DNA of 64,000 nucleotides from Caenorhabditis elegans (taxonomy: Eukaryota > Nematoda > Chromadorea > Rhabditida > Rhabditidae), in assembly GCF_000002985.6 (NCBI RefSeq), contig NC_003281.10:10044001-10108000 (forward strand), read 5' to 3'. Shown in pieces: positions 1-12,109 of this stretch. Each line of letters starts with the position of its first letter. The stretch's first letter is position 1. The position numbers and the translations under genes are program-made. The notes below the pieces were generated by a model that saw nothing but the letters and a program-made list of their open reading frames with translations, had not been told where the DNA came from and searched no databases.

Positions 1-3000
1 AAAATAAATCCTGTATACTCAATGAACAAACTGTACTGATTTGGATATAAGACAGTATTGTTCATTGTTGGAATTGTTACAGTTCCTTTATCGTAATCCT
101 TCATCACTTTTGAAAAATCAATTGGAATTGGCGTATGGGCGTTTTCATCATTCTCGTTGTAGAGACGTATGCTTACTGGATCGAACATCAAACGATGAGC
201 GTTAATTGTGATAGAACTCGTTGGAGAGACAAGTTGGAAAGTGACAGTTGATGTTGCCGAAAATGTCATGTTTTCATACCATTGGTAAGGTCCGGACCCC
301 GGAATGTTTACTTGAAGGTCCAGTTTATAATATGGAAACACTGCATCTATATTTGGTCTTAAAAATTAATTACGTTGAATACGGTATTATCAGGATCCTA
401 CGTCTTTTCCCATGGTGTTTTTCCAATAACAACCAAATTATCGTACAGCCAGTTATAGGTTGGCAGAGCATAAGTACTCTTGTATTCAAACTGAAATACA
501 GAACTTAAAATCTCTTAAAGAGACAATCCACATTAAACTATTTATGATAAAACTTACCATTAAGCTTACTCGATTTATATAAAAGTCAAAAATATCGAAT
601 TGATCATTTGTCAAAGTCAATGTATTCATCAAAGTCGAGAGTTGTCCTTCTCTAAAGTAAGAATTCCAATTATAAGTCATGGCATCCAAATAAGCATCTA
701 GCATCGTTGAGTTGACAAGCTTAAATAATAGTGTTATTCAGAAATTACGAAAATTTGGTTTTTGTCAATACTTGAGGATTTGCCATGAAATAGTTGTACA
801 AAACATCTGAAGCTGCGGGGTTGTATTTCAAAAATCCAAAAATAGTGGAAGGATTCAGGGTGGATGTTGTGAACAAACGAATCAATCTGAAATAAAACTA
901 TCTAATGAAAATATATTGTGCTACTTTAAACTAACACTTTAAGAGTAGCAGGGCTCTGTGTACAACTCATGCCTTCTAACAATGCCATGTATTCTTGATA
1001 GAAGTAAGGATTGGTGATGACTTCCTTATTGTACGAGTGAAGCATTTGGAAGAAATAATCTGAAGTTGCTGGAGCATATTTGGCAGCTCCACAGTAAATC
1101 GCTTTGCGGAGATTTGTTGAATACGGATTACACCATGCAGTTCCATTCAGACTGTTGATACACGCTGATTTCACATTTGCGAACATATTCAAAGTGCGGT
1201 TTTGTACATCACCAATATCATAACGAACAGCAAATGGAAGAAAAACCTCCGAGAATGTACTGAAGTTATTTTGTATATTTACTGTCATTGGATTTCTCAA
1301 AACTCACTCTGTATCCCAAATTGATGTATCTTGCCATTTTAGTTGGTTGTATGAATTTTGGAAGAAAAGTTTGTACAATCTCTAAAAAATATATTTGAGA
1401 CTTCAAATAATTCATCTACAAAAGTTTTTTACCGGCACAAATTCGGCATCGATTCCATCTCTATACAGTTGAGCAATTTGTTCCAGTACTGGTTGAGCTT
1501 GGGCAAAAACTCCATAGGATGGATAGTTAGTGAACGATTGGGTGTTGAATATAACTTTTGCCAAGTCCAAAAAACGATTATATCCGAATGGGCGGTTTGC
1601 TTTCTTTTCACGTCTGAAAGTTTAAGTTATTCTGCTCGAAACAAGAATGGAAATCTTACAGCATGTAATTATATTCATCGGCAAGAAGAGTCAACTTCAA
1701 ATTATCGTTGATATCGTCTTGCTTGATTAATTTCAGAATTCGATCAAAACCGATGTCGTCGTAGATGATTCTGAAGTGGTCATTCGTTGATAATTATTTG
1801 TTAAAACTGATTTCAGCCAAATTTTTGGCACATTGCCAATTAAAAAAAAACAAATTTTGTTTTTTTAAAATAATTTCGAAAATTGCTGCAAGTTCAAACT
1901 CCTATAATCTTAAGCCATTAACACTATGAACAATTCAAATGCAATTAAAATATTAAACTCTTGGAAAAAATGCTGGTAACGTCGAAATATATGTTAGGTA
2001 AAAAATGAATAATAGCCACTTTTGACTATGAATGCAGAAGTTTCAATTTTTTAAAGGATGTTTTACTGCAATATTTGGTTATTTCAACACCAAATGAATA
2101 GTTTTAAACCTTCCCACAAGACAATGCTCAACTTTTAGAATAAAACTAACCTTCCATAAGTGGCTGAAGTGATCGAAGTGAGCTCCCATTGAACAGCTCT
2201 CTTATTGGGCTCTTTGATACGTTCCTCTTGAATATTTTCATTCATATTTGCACATCCTTGTTGTCTTGGAAGCCACTGTTTATAAGGATCCGCATGTCTT
2301 AAATTGGCAGATGTTAATGGAATTGACCAAGTGTAATTCCATGGAGTTGCAGTCAAATCGGAAATATCCAAGAACGGTTCTTGGCTGAAAGTTGATCCTC
2401 CGATTTTCTGATTGTTATTGTATCGAATAAGTGGATGATTGGTTTGATGTATGTATGGTTGCATGAAATCTGTCACATTCAATGGAAGACCACACCAATC
2501 CAATATATTATTTGATTTTGCGGTCTGAAAAAATAGGGCTTACTTAATTACTCCAATTAGTTAAAAACACTTACATCAGTTAAGGTGGAGAACAAGTCAA
2601 AATCATTTGCATTTGAGTATTGCATCTTTTGTAAATATGCTCGAATTCCTTGTTTGAAAACATCAGCTCCTAGAACATCTGAAAGCATTCGAAGCATTGA
2701 AGCTCCCTTGTTGTATGTGATATCATCGAATGCAGGTCCATCCGGATAAACTAATGGATGAGCATCATATCGGACGTCTGCGGTGAGCCCAACTTGAAGC
2801 TCGTCAAGCACTTGAAGAGTGTCCTGAAATCGAATAAACTTTGCATTTGAAGAGGAACAGATTATCAATTTGTAAAAGTTATTTAAAATTTTTCTAATTT
2901 TAGATATACGCTTGTGGAGATTTACGATAAGCAGATTTCTCTGTCAGTTTTAAAATTTATTTTGAAAAATTAATGTAAAATCTTGTTGGTGTCAAATATG

Positions 3001-5743
3001 AGCCAACAGTCTAAAATGAAACTGAATCTAGGATTGAATCCCAAAAACTTACCAAATAAGTTGCTTGCTGTGGGTAGACAGATTTTTGTATAAAAGTCAT
3101 AAAATAATCAGCGAATCCTTCATTCAAGAACAAATCATCCCACCACGCAGTTGTCACAAGATCTCCAAACCATTGATGAGCCAATTCATGACACATAACT
3201 TTAGCAGCTGCTTCCATATTTCTCGTCGTCATTGTCTAAAATCCCATTTTTCCATTTCATTTTCTACATTTTTTCAATAGAAATACCGTTGGATTATACG
3301 CAATATATTGGTATTTGTAGATTATCAATCCCCAGTTCTCCATAGCACCTGCCAAGAATTCAGGCATTCCGAGTTGGTCAGCCTTTGAGAGTGGGAATTT
3401 AATTCCAGTATACTCTCCTAATTGGTACAAGCATTCTCCAGCATTTTGAGCAGCGAACTGAAGATATTGTTCAGTTCCAGGCCATCCCCATGCTCTTGTC
3501 AAAGTGTTATGCTTATTGACATATTGAGAATTCACATAAGGCCCCACTGCAAATGCAATGAGATATGAAGACATTTTTGGTGTTTGTGGGAATGTAATTG
3601 TGCTCCATATATTACTGCAAAAAATTTAAATAAAGTCTTTAAAAATAATTGTTTGATAATCATACTCAATTTTTGTAGGTTCTGTTTCCATCATATTTGA
3701 AAGAGCAACTTGGGAAGCTGGGTATTGCACAGTGATTGTGAATTTCTGAAAGTGTCACAGAATAATTTTTCATTAATTTTAGTTGTTTTGTCTAAGATTA
3801 TTCTGTAACACTTACCGCTTTGTAAGATGGTTCGTCAAGAGATGGGAAGACTTTTCTAGCGGAGAACGGTTCCATATGTGTAGCAATCATGTAGCTAAAA
3901 AGAGGTTGAGTCGAATCAAGAAATCAGTGTGAAAATATTGACTTCAGCTATCGTTTCTTGAAGTATATCAGCACTGGCTGGGCTCAGTGTTTTTTATAGA
4001 CACGTAGGTGGCAGGCCCCAAAAATGTTGTTTTATGCCTACCTTGGCAATTCGACAATTATGTTGCCCAAAACATTTAACAAGTGATGAGCGATAAAAAA
4101 AGAGCTTCAAAAATTTCGGCAAATCGACTACATAATAATCAATCTGTCAAAGTACGGTACTCTTAATTAGAATTTTATTTTCCAATTTCGAGTTTTTAAA
4201 AAGCAGAGGTCGCTCCCTTAACCGATATACTCTTAATCTAACAATAAATTGTATGTTTTCTGGAGAGTTTACTTGCACAAAGTTACAGAATTTCGCCACC
4301 ACTTTTCTACATTGTTTCCCCTTACTGTGTATTTCCTTGTGGATCATTATATGAAGTGTAGTAAACCCCTCCATCCGTGTATGGATTGATAATACCGGTG
4401 TAGACAAATTCGATGTTGTAAATTTGACCAGCGACCACACCATTTGCATTTGTAATCAGTGATAACTGTTGCGTAGTGTCATCTTGTGCTATAAATCTTT
4501 TCTTGTATTTTTTATCAATATACGTTCAATTCCTTACAAATTGAGTTGATTGGCACTACAGTTCCATCGATATCAACCACTTTGTAGCTTTGAATTTTAA
4601 AGTTATAGGCATTCAGAATGAATCTGTCCGATGCGACCAATGCTTCCACTTGTATCGATGCTCTTCCGTCGAATGTGAAGTTTTTCTCTGTAATACTGAT
4701 GTTAACTTGCATCATTCGAAAAAGTAATAAAAAGTTTAGTACCTGGTGCATATTGAACTCCAGGGCTTGGGAAGTATGGTTGGAACCATAGACTATAGTC
4801 AATGGCATACAGATTTGGTGGGAGACGTGTTTTTGTTACATAAAGGCTTTGGCGTTTTCTGGAAATTCATTTTTCATTATTTTTTGTAATGATTATGTTT
4901 TCAGAGCACAATGAGTTCTAGAATAAAAATTTCAGAATAGTTGATAGCTGTCACATGCAAGATACGGCATCTTTACGAAACTTTTCTTATCAATTTTTGC
5001 AATAAAATTGAACATTTGAAAACAATGTTTCGAGTGATTTTTGTTCTATAACAACTTTTTTTGCCAAAACCATTTTACGTCGTAGTAAAAAAATTACGAT
5101 TCCAAACTCAAATGAGGCAAAGAGTAGTGTAATTATATGTTCAATAATTTTTGCACTTTTCACCAAAATTAAAATACTGTAAATTTAAGAACTTGATTTT
5201 AAATATTTTGATTTTGAACTAAAAAAGAAATAACCTGGCTGCAAGTTTATCCTGTCTAAAATTATCTGGGTGTTCCGGCAAGATTGATGGATGATTGAAT
5301 TCGACTTCTTCCAAATTTATAGTTTCAGCATGTCCCTCTGAAATGAGAAATTACTATATTGTTCCTTCTAGTCTATTTTGTAACAAGCTTAGCTTTAACG
5401 GCTCAGTGAGCCATAGTGGCAATAAAAAATGCCAAAATTCTCACATTTTCACGTTAGATTACTTTCAATTTTGGAGATCAAGTAGCTTGTTGAGTGGGAC
5501 ATTCTCAGCTTCACATAGAAATTCAAAATTCACAAGGGAAATTCGCACCTAGTTTAACTTTTTGTAAGCACATATAGTATCAATTTTTCAAATTATGGGG
5601 GAATGTGCAGTCTAGCGTCATTATTAAAAAGTAGACAAACCTGTGAATTCAGATTCCAAACCAACATTATTCGGTGCAGGAGCAGTGGAGATCAAGCTAA
5701 AGAGCCCAATAAAACAAAGTAAGAGAAGCAGTTTCCGCCGCAT
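1..5743 (-). CDS. Secreted M1-family zinc aminopeptidase, tandem two-unit protein (5' part; 3' end outside window)
   Basis: Predicted to remove N-terminal residues from peptides outside the cell or in the secretory path. The start at 5743 gives a leucine-rich signal peptide of about 21 residues. Exons read cleanly, the first ones being 5641-5743, 5235-5337, 4743-4858, 4538-4705, 4326-4488 and 3816-3894. The first M1 unit has the substrate motif GAMEN near residues 360-364, the zinc motif HELAH near 396-400, and the third zinc ligand in NEGFA near 419, so it should be catalytic. An ERAP1-type C-terminal region follows (about 2500-480). The last exon in the window (1 to about 312) then resembles a fresh N-terminal M1 beta domain, implying a second M1 unit beyond the left edge. 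Intron 3 is only 37 bp. The family call is firm; the identity (perhaps T16G12.1) is recollection. Confidence 0.93.
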
Positions 5744-6297
5744 TTCGTAGTCGGCAGCACACGAAATGAAAAGAGTAGATTATACAATCCTCTCGCGATT
5801 TTATCTTTGAAATTTTGAGTTTGCTCTCCCTATTCCGGAGCACGCAGCAGCCACTGTACTTTCCTTATCGGTTTCTGGGATGTGACATCACAACGAGATG
5901 ACAAACCTAATTATCAATTTTATCACTTTTGACACACTTTTAATACTAATTCCCAAAATGTCAGTTCGGGACAGAGTCCGCTAATTGGGGAATCGGTAGT
6001 GATGCTGGAGAATCTCTAGAGCATTTAATGAAGATTACAGTTTTTAAAAACAAATGTTCGCAAATACCGCAAAACCGATTTAAATCCAATTTATGGTTTA
6101 TGATGTGATTTTTTGGTTCTCCTTCCAGAGTTTCTAGTAATCAAAAGATAGTAATGACTTTTAGTCTCACTGATGACTGGTTCAAGTGCTAAGTCATCAA
6201 TTTTTTATAATTACTTCATGTTAAAAATTTAGTGAATGATGGAAAAATATCAGTGGGCATTTTTTTAAAAGATATTTTATAGTAGTTCAAAAACCCC
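5744..6297. other. Intergenic region upstream of the aminopeptidase
   Basis: No gene is seen here. It holds the presumed promoter of the aminopeptidase gene (minus strand) and ends at the insertion site of the LTR retroelement. No repeat was recognised. Confidence 0.5.
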
Positions 6298-6302
6298 ATA
6301 AA

Positions 6303-6841
6303 TGTTGTCACTTGGGCTCCGCAGAGCCCGTCCGTCCCAACTTTGCGGATATAGGCGCTTGGTCAGGTTCACCCACGAACCCACAATCACCATCCGCATG
6401 AGTCGCTCACTCTCTGTTCCATTCGTTCACTCAGAAACATTCCATTCTTTAATTAATTAAATATTATTATTTGAATTACCGCCATTTGCGTATTTCCTAA
6501 TGCAAGTGCGCCCCCCCCCCCCGCACACTCGCGTTATTGCGGAGCGTCGTACTCCCGTAAATCCACACAAATATTCAGATGCCTTTTTAGGCCAACTCAT
6601 TCAGTCTTCACACGTTTCACCACGGATGCCACCCGTCCCCACGTCATCCGTTTGTTCCCGTTGATAATTCCATTTATTTATTCAATAATAAACTTGGATT
6701 TATCTAAAAGTGTACTGTTATTCCCTCTGCACCGCTCATCGTCATCCGCCGTTCGTTCAAGCTCCGTGTCCTCCGCGCGAACACACATTTCGCCGTTCTC
6801 ACCCGTTGGGTCTGACTCCCCAGCGACTGCGGGTGTCAACA
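6303..6841 (+). repeat. 5' LTR
   Basis: It is 539 bp with TG...CA ends and contains a run of about 14 C residues. It differs from the 3' LTR at a handful of places, for example near 6758 and 6787. Just downstream, TTGGTGCATCGACC starts with TGG close to the LTR edge and is a candidate tRNA primer-binding site; I did not identify the tRNA. Confidence 0.92.
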
Positions 6842-8066
6842 TTGGTGCATCGACCTAACCGGCTCGTGAATCACTAAGTTCCGAGCCGGAAACGGATCCA
6901 GAGTCAGGGAGGCACGTGGCGCGGCTTCCAGCGGTCAGAGGTAAGTCGATTTCTTTCAATTATCGCCTTTTCTAGGTTCATTTTCGACTATCCCATTCGA
7001 AAATGGATCTTTACAGTCATAAAAAGCTAAATTTTGACTCTATCATGCTCAAAATCTGGTTTTATTTGTCAATTTTCGAAAAAATTTCGACTCTCCCGCT
7101 CGAATTTCGAATATTTGTCGTCCTCCAATTCATTTTCGTTTTTTCACACACGAATCTGGATTTTCTACGTGTAATCTTGATTCCAATTCGATTATCACAC
7201 TCGCAACTGGTATCATTAGCCTTTTATCGCTCTCAATCACGAGTTTTCCGCGTTAAAATAGCTAAAATTGGTCAAAAAATCTTGCGTAATCTTGCGTAAA
7301 CTCGATTCTGAAGAGAATCTCCCCCCGGAGCATCCTTCTCTGAAGAATCTCGATGAAACTACCCATTTTTCGTCGTTTTCAGCTCAATTCCCTTTGCTTC
7401 GTCATAAAATGTGCTAAAAATTCAGTCAAAATCTGAAATCTAGGCTCAATGTCTCTGCTCGGCCCTCCCTTCCGCGTTTAGATAATTTTATGTCGACAGA
7501 TGATGCAATTTCTAGGATTAGCTGAAGTCAAATTGCGATTTATCGCATTTTTGTCGTCATTTTCGTGTTCAAAGGACTTGTTTTCTCAAGAAAACCGCGT
7601 GGCGGGTCCATCCTCGTCGATTTATCTCTTTTCAGCAGAGATTTCCTCCAAAATCTTCGTTTTTGCACAAAATTTCGATAAAAATGATCTGAAAATTCAA
7701 TTTTCCCTCGATATCTCCGCAAATTTATCTTTTTTCCAACGATTCCATCACAAAATCCACTGAATCACCTCTCAAAACCTTCAACAGTTGGAATTAAGAT
7801 TCTTCGAGGAGTACGGTACGCAACGGTGTATGCACAGATTCTGTGTACACCGCGACGCGCAACCGCACACTCGCAATTTCGAAATCGAATCCCAAAATCT
7901 TTCGTCATGATTTTCGTCGATTTTCGAATATTTTTCGCATTTCTTTTTGCATTTTAATGATTTTTTATTAAATCTAAACATTTTCCGTCGATTTTTTACG
8001 TCTCCTCCTCCTGAGACTCGTAATTAATTCGTTTTTTCTTTCAGAAAACTACTTGCTCGACGGAAA

Positions 8067-9075
8067 ATGTCTTCAAGACCCCCATTCGGCATTGTCAAGC
8101 CGTCCAAACCAACAGGCAACCCTTCAAGCGGCTCCTCCGACTTGGTAAGAACTTAATTATTTATTTCGTTATTGTCAAAAACGTAAAGAAAAACCTTGGT
8201 CGCAGGGGAACCCCTGACCTATTTTTTTCCGAAATAATTAACTTCTTTTACAGGATTCCACCGCTGAGCCTTCACCTCACGAGCGCAGAATGGATTCCCA
8301 AAGAGCATCGTCTGGCTCGGACGTCCATGGCCACCCTTCTCTCGGATCACAGAGCCATGTAAGGATTTTATTTTTTCAAATATCGTATCTCAAAAACGTA
8401 AAAGAAAACCTTGGTCGCAGGGGAACCTCTCGCCAATTTTTTTCCTGAAAATAATAAAACTCCTTTGCAGAACTTAACTTCTGCTCAGTCCGAAGGCCGC
8501 AATGCTCATAAGGATCTTCACGAGCGCCATGTCCATCCTTCACAAGGATATCAACGTCATGGATCCAAGGCTCCAGCTCATGGTCACCCTTCAAGCCAAG
8601 GAGCACGAAGGTCCCAACACGAGTTGTCAAACTTCCCGAAACTTCTGGCCAACCTTATGCAGGATACAAAAGCCACGTAAGATTTTAATTCAAAATCCCA
8701 CAGCGATTTCAAAAATCAAAAAATTCGCTGATCACAGGGAATCCATCTTCAAATTTTCCCATGGAATAATTAATTTCTTCTTCGGGAGGTTTCAGCGTAA
8801 AACAAATCCTCTCCAACAGAGCTTTTAATTGCAGGGCATCTGCCAGTTGTGCATCCAATCAGGACACGCTACAACCGACTGCTTCCACTATGTCGGATGG
8901 AGAGCCCGAAGAGGACAAGGTGAAGCTCTGTGGAAACCGCCTGGAAGTCGGAGTCACCGACAATCTGGCCGGCACTCAGCGCCGCAAGGTGAGATATAGC
9001 CAACATCCTAATGAAATTCCACCCTCATTTCTTTAGGAACAACAACAGCTGCAAGGCGCTCAAGCCAAGAAGTAG
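8067..9075 (+). CDS. Retroelement gag-like protein with introns
   Basis: Exons 8067-8144, 8254-8358, 8471-8676, 8835-8988 and 9037-9075 join in frame from an ATG to TAG. The product is hydrophilic, rich in Ser, His, Gln and Pro, and shows no obvious zinc knuckle. Exons 2 and 3 share a Glu-Arg-His/Pro-Ser pattern, and introns 1 and 2 share a stretch of about 25 bp, so an exon-intron unit seems to have been duplicated. After the TAG the same frame stays open to 10062. A structural (capsid-like) role is inferred only from position after the 5' LTR. Confidence 0.55.
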
Positions 9076-10062
9076 CAGGCCCCACAGCGCGATGTCAACC
9101 TGAGCGAGTTTGCTACAAATATAAGCTCTATCATGGCTCACCTTCTTCGCGAAGATAGAGCAGAGTCCAGAAATATCAAACTCTTGGGCTACGTCTGGGA
9201 TTCTAGCGACATCATCTATACGTTGTCTACAGATAATTCCATCTTGGACATTGATCACCAACCCAAGAGAGAAATAGCCTTCACACACTCTCTCTTAAAT
9301 ATATCAAAAATCGTAAACAGAATGATACCAATCAGGTGCTCAATGTTTCCGGGCAAGTCTTGGAAGGACCCCAATAACCTCAAGAGGCCTTCCATTGCGA
9401 AAGTTCATAGAACCAATCACGCGAACGAACTTCGCACCGCTAGGTTCAAAGCAAACGAAAAGTGCTACCTACTCTCCGTATGCCAGCTTATCTCACTTAA
9501 AAATCCTACTTTCCAAGGATTATCAGACTCTCTCAACTCACCAGGAGACAAAAAAGTGGCCGCAGAAAAGCACACCTGCGAAGATCGCACACGACGGCCA
9601 ACATTCCCGCTCGATGCGTTCTGCAGTACCCCGAACGAACAATACGAGACAATGCTACTCATCGCAAAATCACGTACTCTATCAGCCCGTATGAACGTCA
9701 AGATGCTCCACTTCCCCCTTGGACTTCTTGCTTTGGAATTTGACGGCATCGACTCCGACATGCCTAATCCAGACTTCCATGACAATGTACTTGGATACAG
9801 AGATCCTCACACGACGACTCCTGATTCATCATCAGATCACGCCGCGGCCAACCTTCCACCAGGTAGAACCCGAGACTACATTCCTCGAAAGGCCAAGGCG
9901 CCCTATATCAATTATGTACACAGTCTGTCAGTCATGGTCGAGCCTCTGCCCTCCCCCCCGGAGTGTTGTCACTTGGGCTCCGCAGAGCCCGTCCGTCCCA
10001 ACTTTGCGGATATAGGCGCTTGGTCAGGTTCACCCACGAACCCACAATCACCATCCGCATGA
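9076..10062 (+). pseudogene. BEL/Pao polymerase remnant fused in frame behind gag
   Basis: The frame continues without interruption from the gag-like exon, after one TAG, into the 3' LTR. Around 9160-9290 it has the pattern RNIKLLGYVWDSS followed by KREIA, like the segment downstream of the reverse transcriptase catalytic core in Pao elements. The catalytic core, RNase H and integrase motifs are absent. The rest of the frame has no recognisable domain. I take it as an internal deletion that joined gag to the end of the RT region; the product would not be an active polymerase. Confidence 0.6.
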
Positions 10063-10502
10063 GTCGCTCACTCTCTGTTCCATTCGTTCACTCAGAAACA
10101 TTCCATTCTTTAATTAATTAAATATTATTATTTGAATTACCGCCATTTGCGTATTTCCTAATGCAAGTGCGCCCCCCCCCCCGCACACTCGCGTTATTGC
10201 GGAGCGTCGTACTCCCGTAAATCCACACAAATATTCAGATGCCTTTTTAGGCCAACTCATTCAGTCTTCACACGTTTCACAACGGATGCCACCCGTCCCC
10301 ACGTCATCCGTTTGTTCCCGTTGATAATTCCATTTATTTATTCAATAATAAACTTGGATTTATCTAAAAGTGTACTGTTATTCCCTCTGCACCGCTCATC
10401 GTCATCCGCCGCTCGTCTATGCTCCGTGTCCTCCGCGCGAATACAAGCTTTCGCCGTTCTCACCCGTTGGGTCTGACTCCCCAGCGACTGCGGGTGTCAA
10501 CA
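9964..10502 (+). repeat. 3' LTR
   Basis: It is a direct copy of the 5' LTR with the same length and the same termini, followed directly by the ATAAA target duplication. The sequence just before it is pyrimidine-rich (CCCTCCCCCCCGGAG), not the purine tract that usually primes plus-strand DNA synthesis. Confidence 0.92.
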
Positions 10503-10538
10503 ATAAATTTGTGATATTCATCAGGGTTGGGCAGCAAA

Positions 10539-10985
10539 CGATTTTTCCTGGTAAATCGGCAATTGGCAAATCGCCGGAATAATAAACTTCCGGCAAATTG
10601 TTGACTTGCCGAATTTGCCGGAAAAATGGCAATTGCCGAAAATTTTAAAATTTTGGTTTTGCACATTTTTTTTTGGAAATTTCCGAATTTACATTTTAAT
10701 CGGCAAAATTGCACGCACCCTGTTCCTACATCTATTTTGAAAAGTAAGCAAGTTCTATGAAAATAACTAGAGAAAACGGGAAAAACTTCAAAGAGGAACA
10801 GTTTTAAGTTTTTCCGTCTTTTAAAAAATCCCTCTAGAACCCTCCGGCAAATTGATGTTTGGCAAACGGTAAATCGGTAATTTACCGAAAATTAAAATTT
10901 CCGTCAAACCGGCAAAAACCGGTATTTGCCGATTTGCCGAGTTTGTCAACAAAAAATTTGCCGAACGGCAATTGCCATCTACCCC
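10539..10985. repeat. Dispersed foldback repeat, GCCGGCAAAT-type, copy 1
   Basis: Both edges are packed with variants of GGCAAATCGGCAATTGCCG and its complement. The middle is unique to the family (TCCTACATCTATTTTGAAAA, TTTTCCGTCTT). The same arrangement recurs at 18236-18656, with partial copies at 23070-23236, 33824-33865, 60040-60150 and 63795-63996. It is a non-coding inverted repeat of the kind common in worm genomes. Confidence 0.85.
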
Positions 10986-11603
10986 TGATATATAACACTC
11001 CAGAATGTTTGGATTCTTGAAAACTTTCTGGAAATTGTATTGATTTTCAGCACCCCTTCCCTTTTTCAAAAATCACATCAGTTCCATTTTCAACCTTTCT
11101 TTTCCAAAATCTCATCATTATTTGCCGTACTAGTCGGCTTGCCAAAGTAATTGATCATTACAGTACCCCATGAAAAGTGTTATTCACATGTGTGCTCACA
11201 TTGTACTTTTTTTTTGCAAAACCGTCCGTTTGGGAATTAATGGGATTTTTATTTGTGGTGCTAGAGTACGGTAAAAATTGAATTTTAAAAGTAGTAAGTG
11301 AGTGTTGACCTTTCCAATACAAAGAAGTTTTTCTTTTAAAGAACAATTAGCATTCAAATTTGTATACAATTCTTCTGTGAGCTCTTTTGTCAAAGAGTTG
11401 AAATAATAAAAAATGTACCAGCGGAGATGACAATTTGAATTTTCTTGAGAGTTTTTAATAATTTTTCCATTCCCCCCTTATTGTGCTGCAATTTTTCAAA
11501 GCAACTGCTCTTAAGATACCGGTTTAATTTTCAAAATATTTATTATAGCAACACCAAACTCATTTAGAACATGGAATCATTAATGGACGTCAAAGTCGCT
11601 TAT
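10986..11603. other. Intergenic region, no gene seen
   Basis: AT-rich. It lies between the foldback repeat and the 3' end of the cysteine-rich gene. Short open frames on the minus strand lack coding character. Confidence 0.4.
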
Positions 11604-12109
11604 TCAGTATTCAGAGAAGAACGAATGCCGGTTGTAAGGTTTGCAGACACCGCCGACCCAAACGGTACCCTTCGGACATGTCATTGGACTTGGTGCAAAA
11701 TGTCTACTCTGCTCACATTTTCCATCAACGAAATTGTATCCATTTGGACATTGAGTTCCAAAAGAAAACTTTCCACTGAATCCATTTTTCACGACGCACT
11801 TCCTCCCAATACATACAGCATTATCTCCACAATCATCGTCGGTAAGGCAGATTACTCCGAATTTCATATGCTTCATGAAGTCATGTTGAAGAGTAGACCA
11901 ATCTTCTTCACGGCGTGGTGGTCTACAAGTTCCTCTATCACAATATTGTCCGATCTGACATCCATCACGACAATCATGCATCTTATAGAACATACAGTGC
12001 CCTCCGGGGCAAAAAGCAAGAACAATGCTGATTGAAAGCAAAACTATCTGAATTTGTGTATTAATTAGAAGGAAGTGTATAGATTAAAACTCACCAAGGC
12101 GCTCTTCAT
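11604..12109 (-). CDS. Small secreted cysteine-rich protein
   Basis: A 15 bp first exon (12095-12109, MKSAL) joins the main exon 11604-12047 to give 152 residues. Residues 1-16 form a signal peptide that runs into FCPGGHC. The mature part has about 14 cysteines in short clusters: CRDGCQIGQYC, CLTDDDCGDNAVC, then two CP-G-x-V-x-G-x-C motifs near the end, like EB/EGF-type extracellular modules. Function is unknown; it is not a family I can name. The intron is canonical (GTGAG...TTCAG). Confidence 0.82.

Larger units (their letters stand above)
6303..10502 (+). mobile_element. LTR retrotransposon, short BEL/Pao-related derivative
   Basis: Two direct repeats of 539 bp, beginning TGTTGTCAC and ending GTCAACA, flank about 3.1 kb. 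The 5 bp ATAAA occurs on both sides (6298-6302 and 10503-10507), a target-site duplication that proves insertion as one unit. The inside codes on the plus strand: a spliced gag-like gene, then a stretch resembling the end of a Pao-type reverse transcriptase domain. Protease, most of the polymerase and integrase are missing, so it could move only with help from a complete relative. The LTRs are nearly identical, suggesting a fairly recent insertion. No clear polypurine tract precedes the 3' LTR. Confidence 0.9.

Noticed and set aside
6652..6858. Short open frames inside the LTRs
   Set aside because: Present in both LTRs because they are copies; no start context and no domain.
11580..12035. Plus-strand open frame opposite the cysteine-rich gene
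   Set aside because: The minus strand has a signal peptide, spaced cysteines and a clean intron; the plus frame has none of these.
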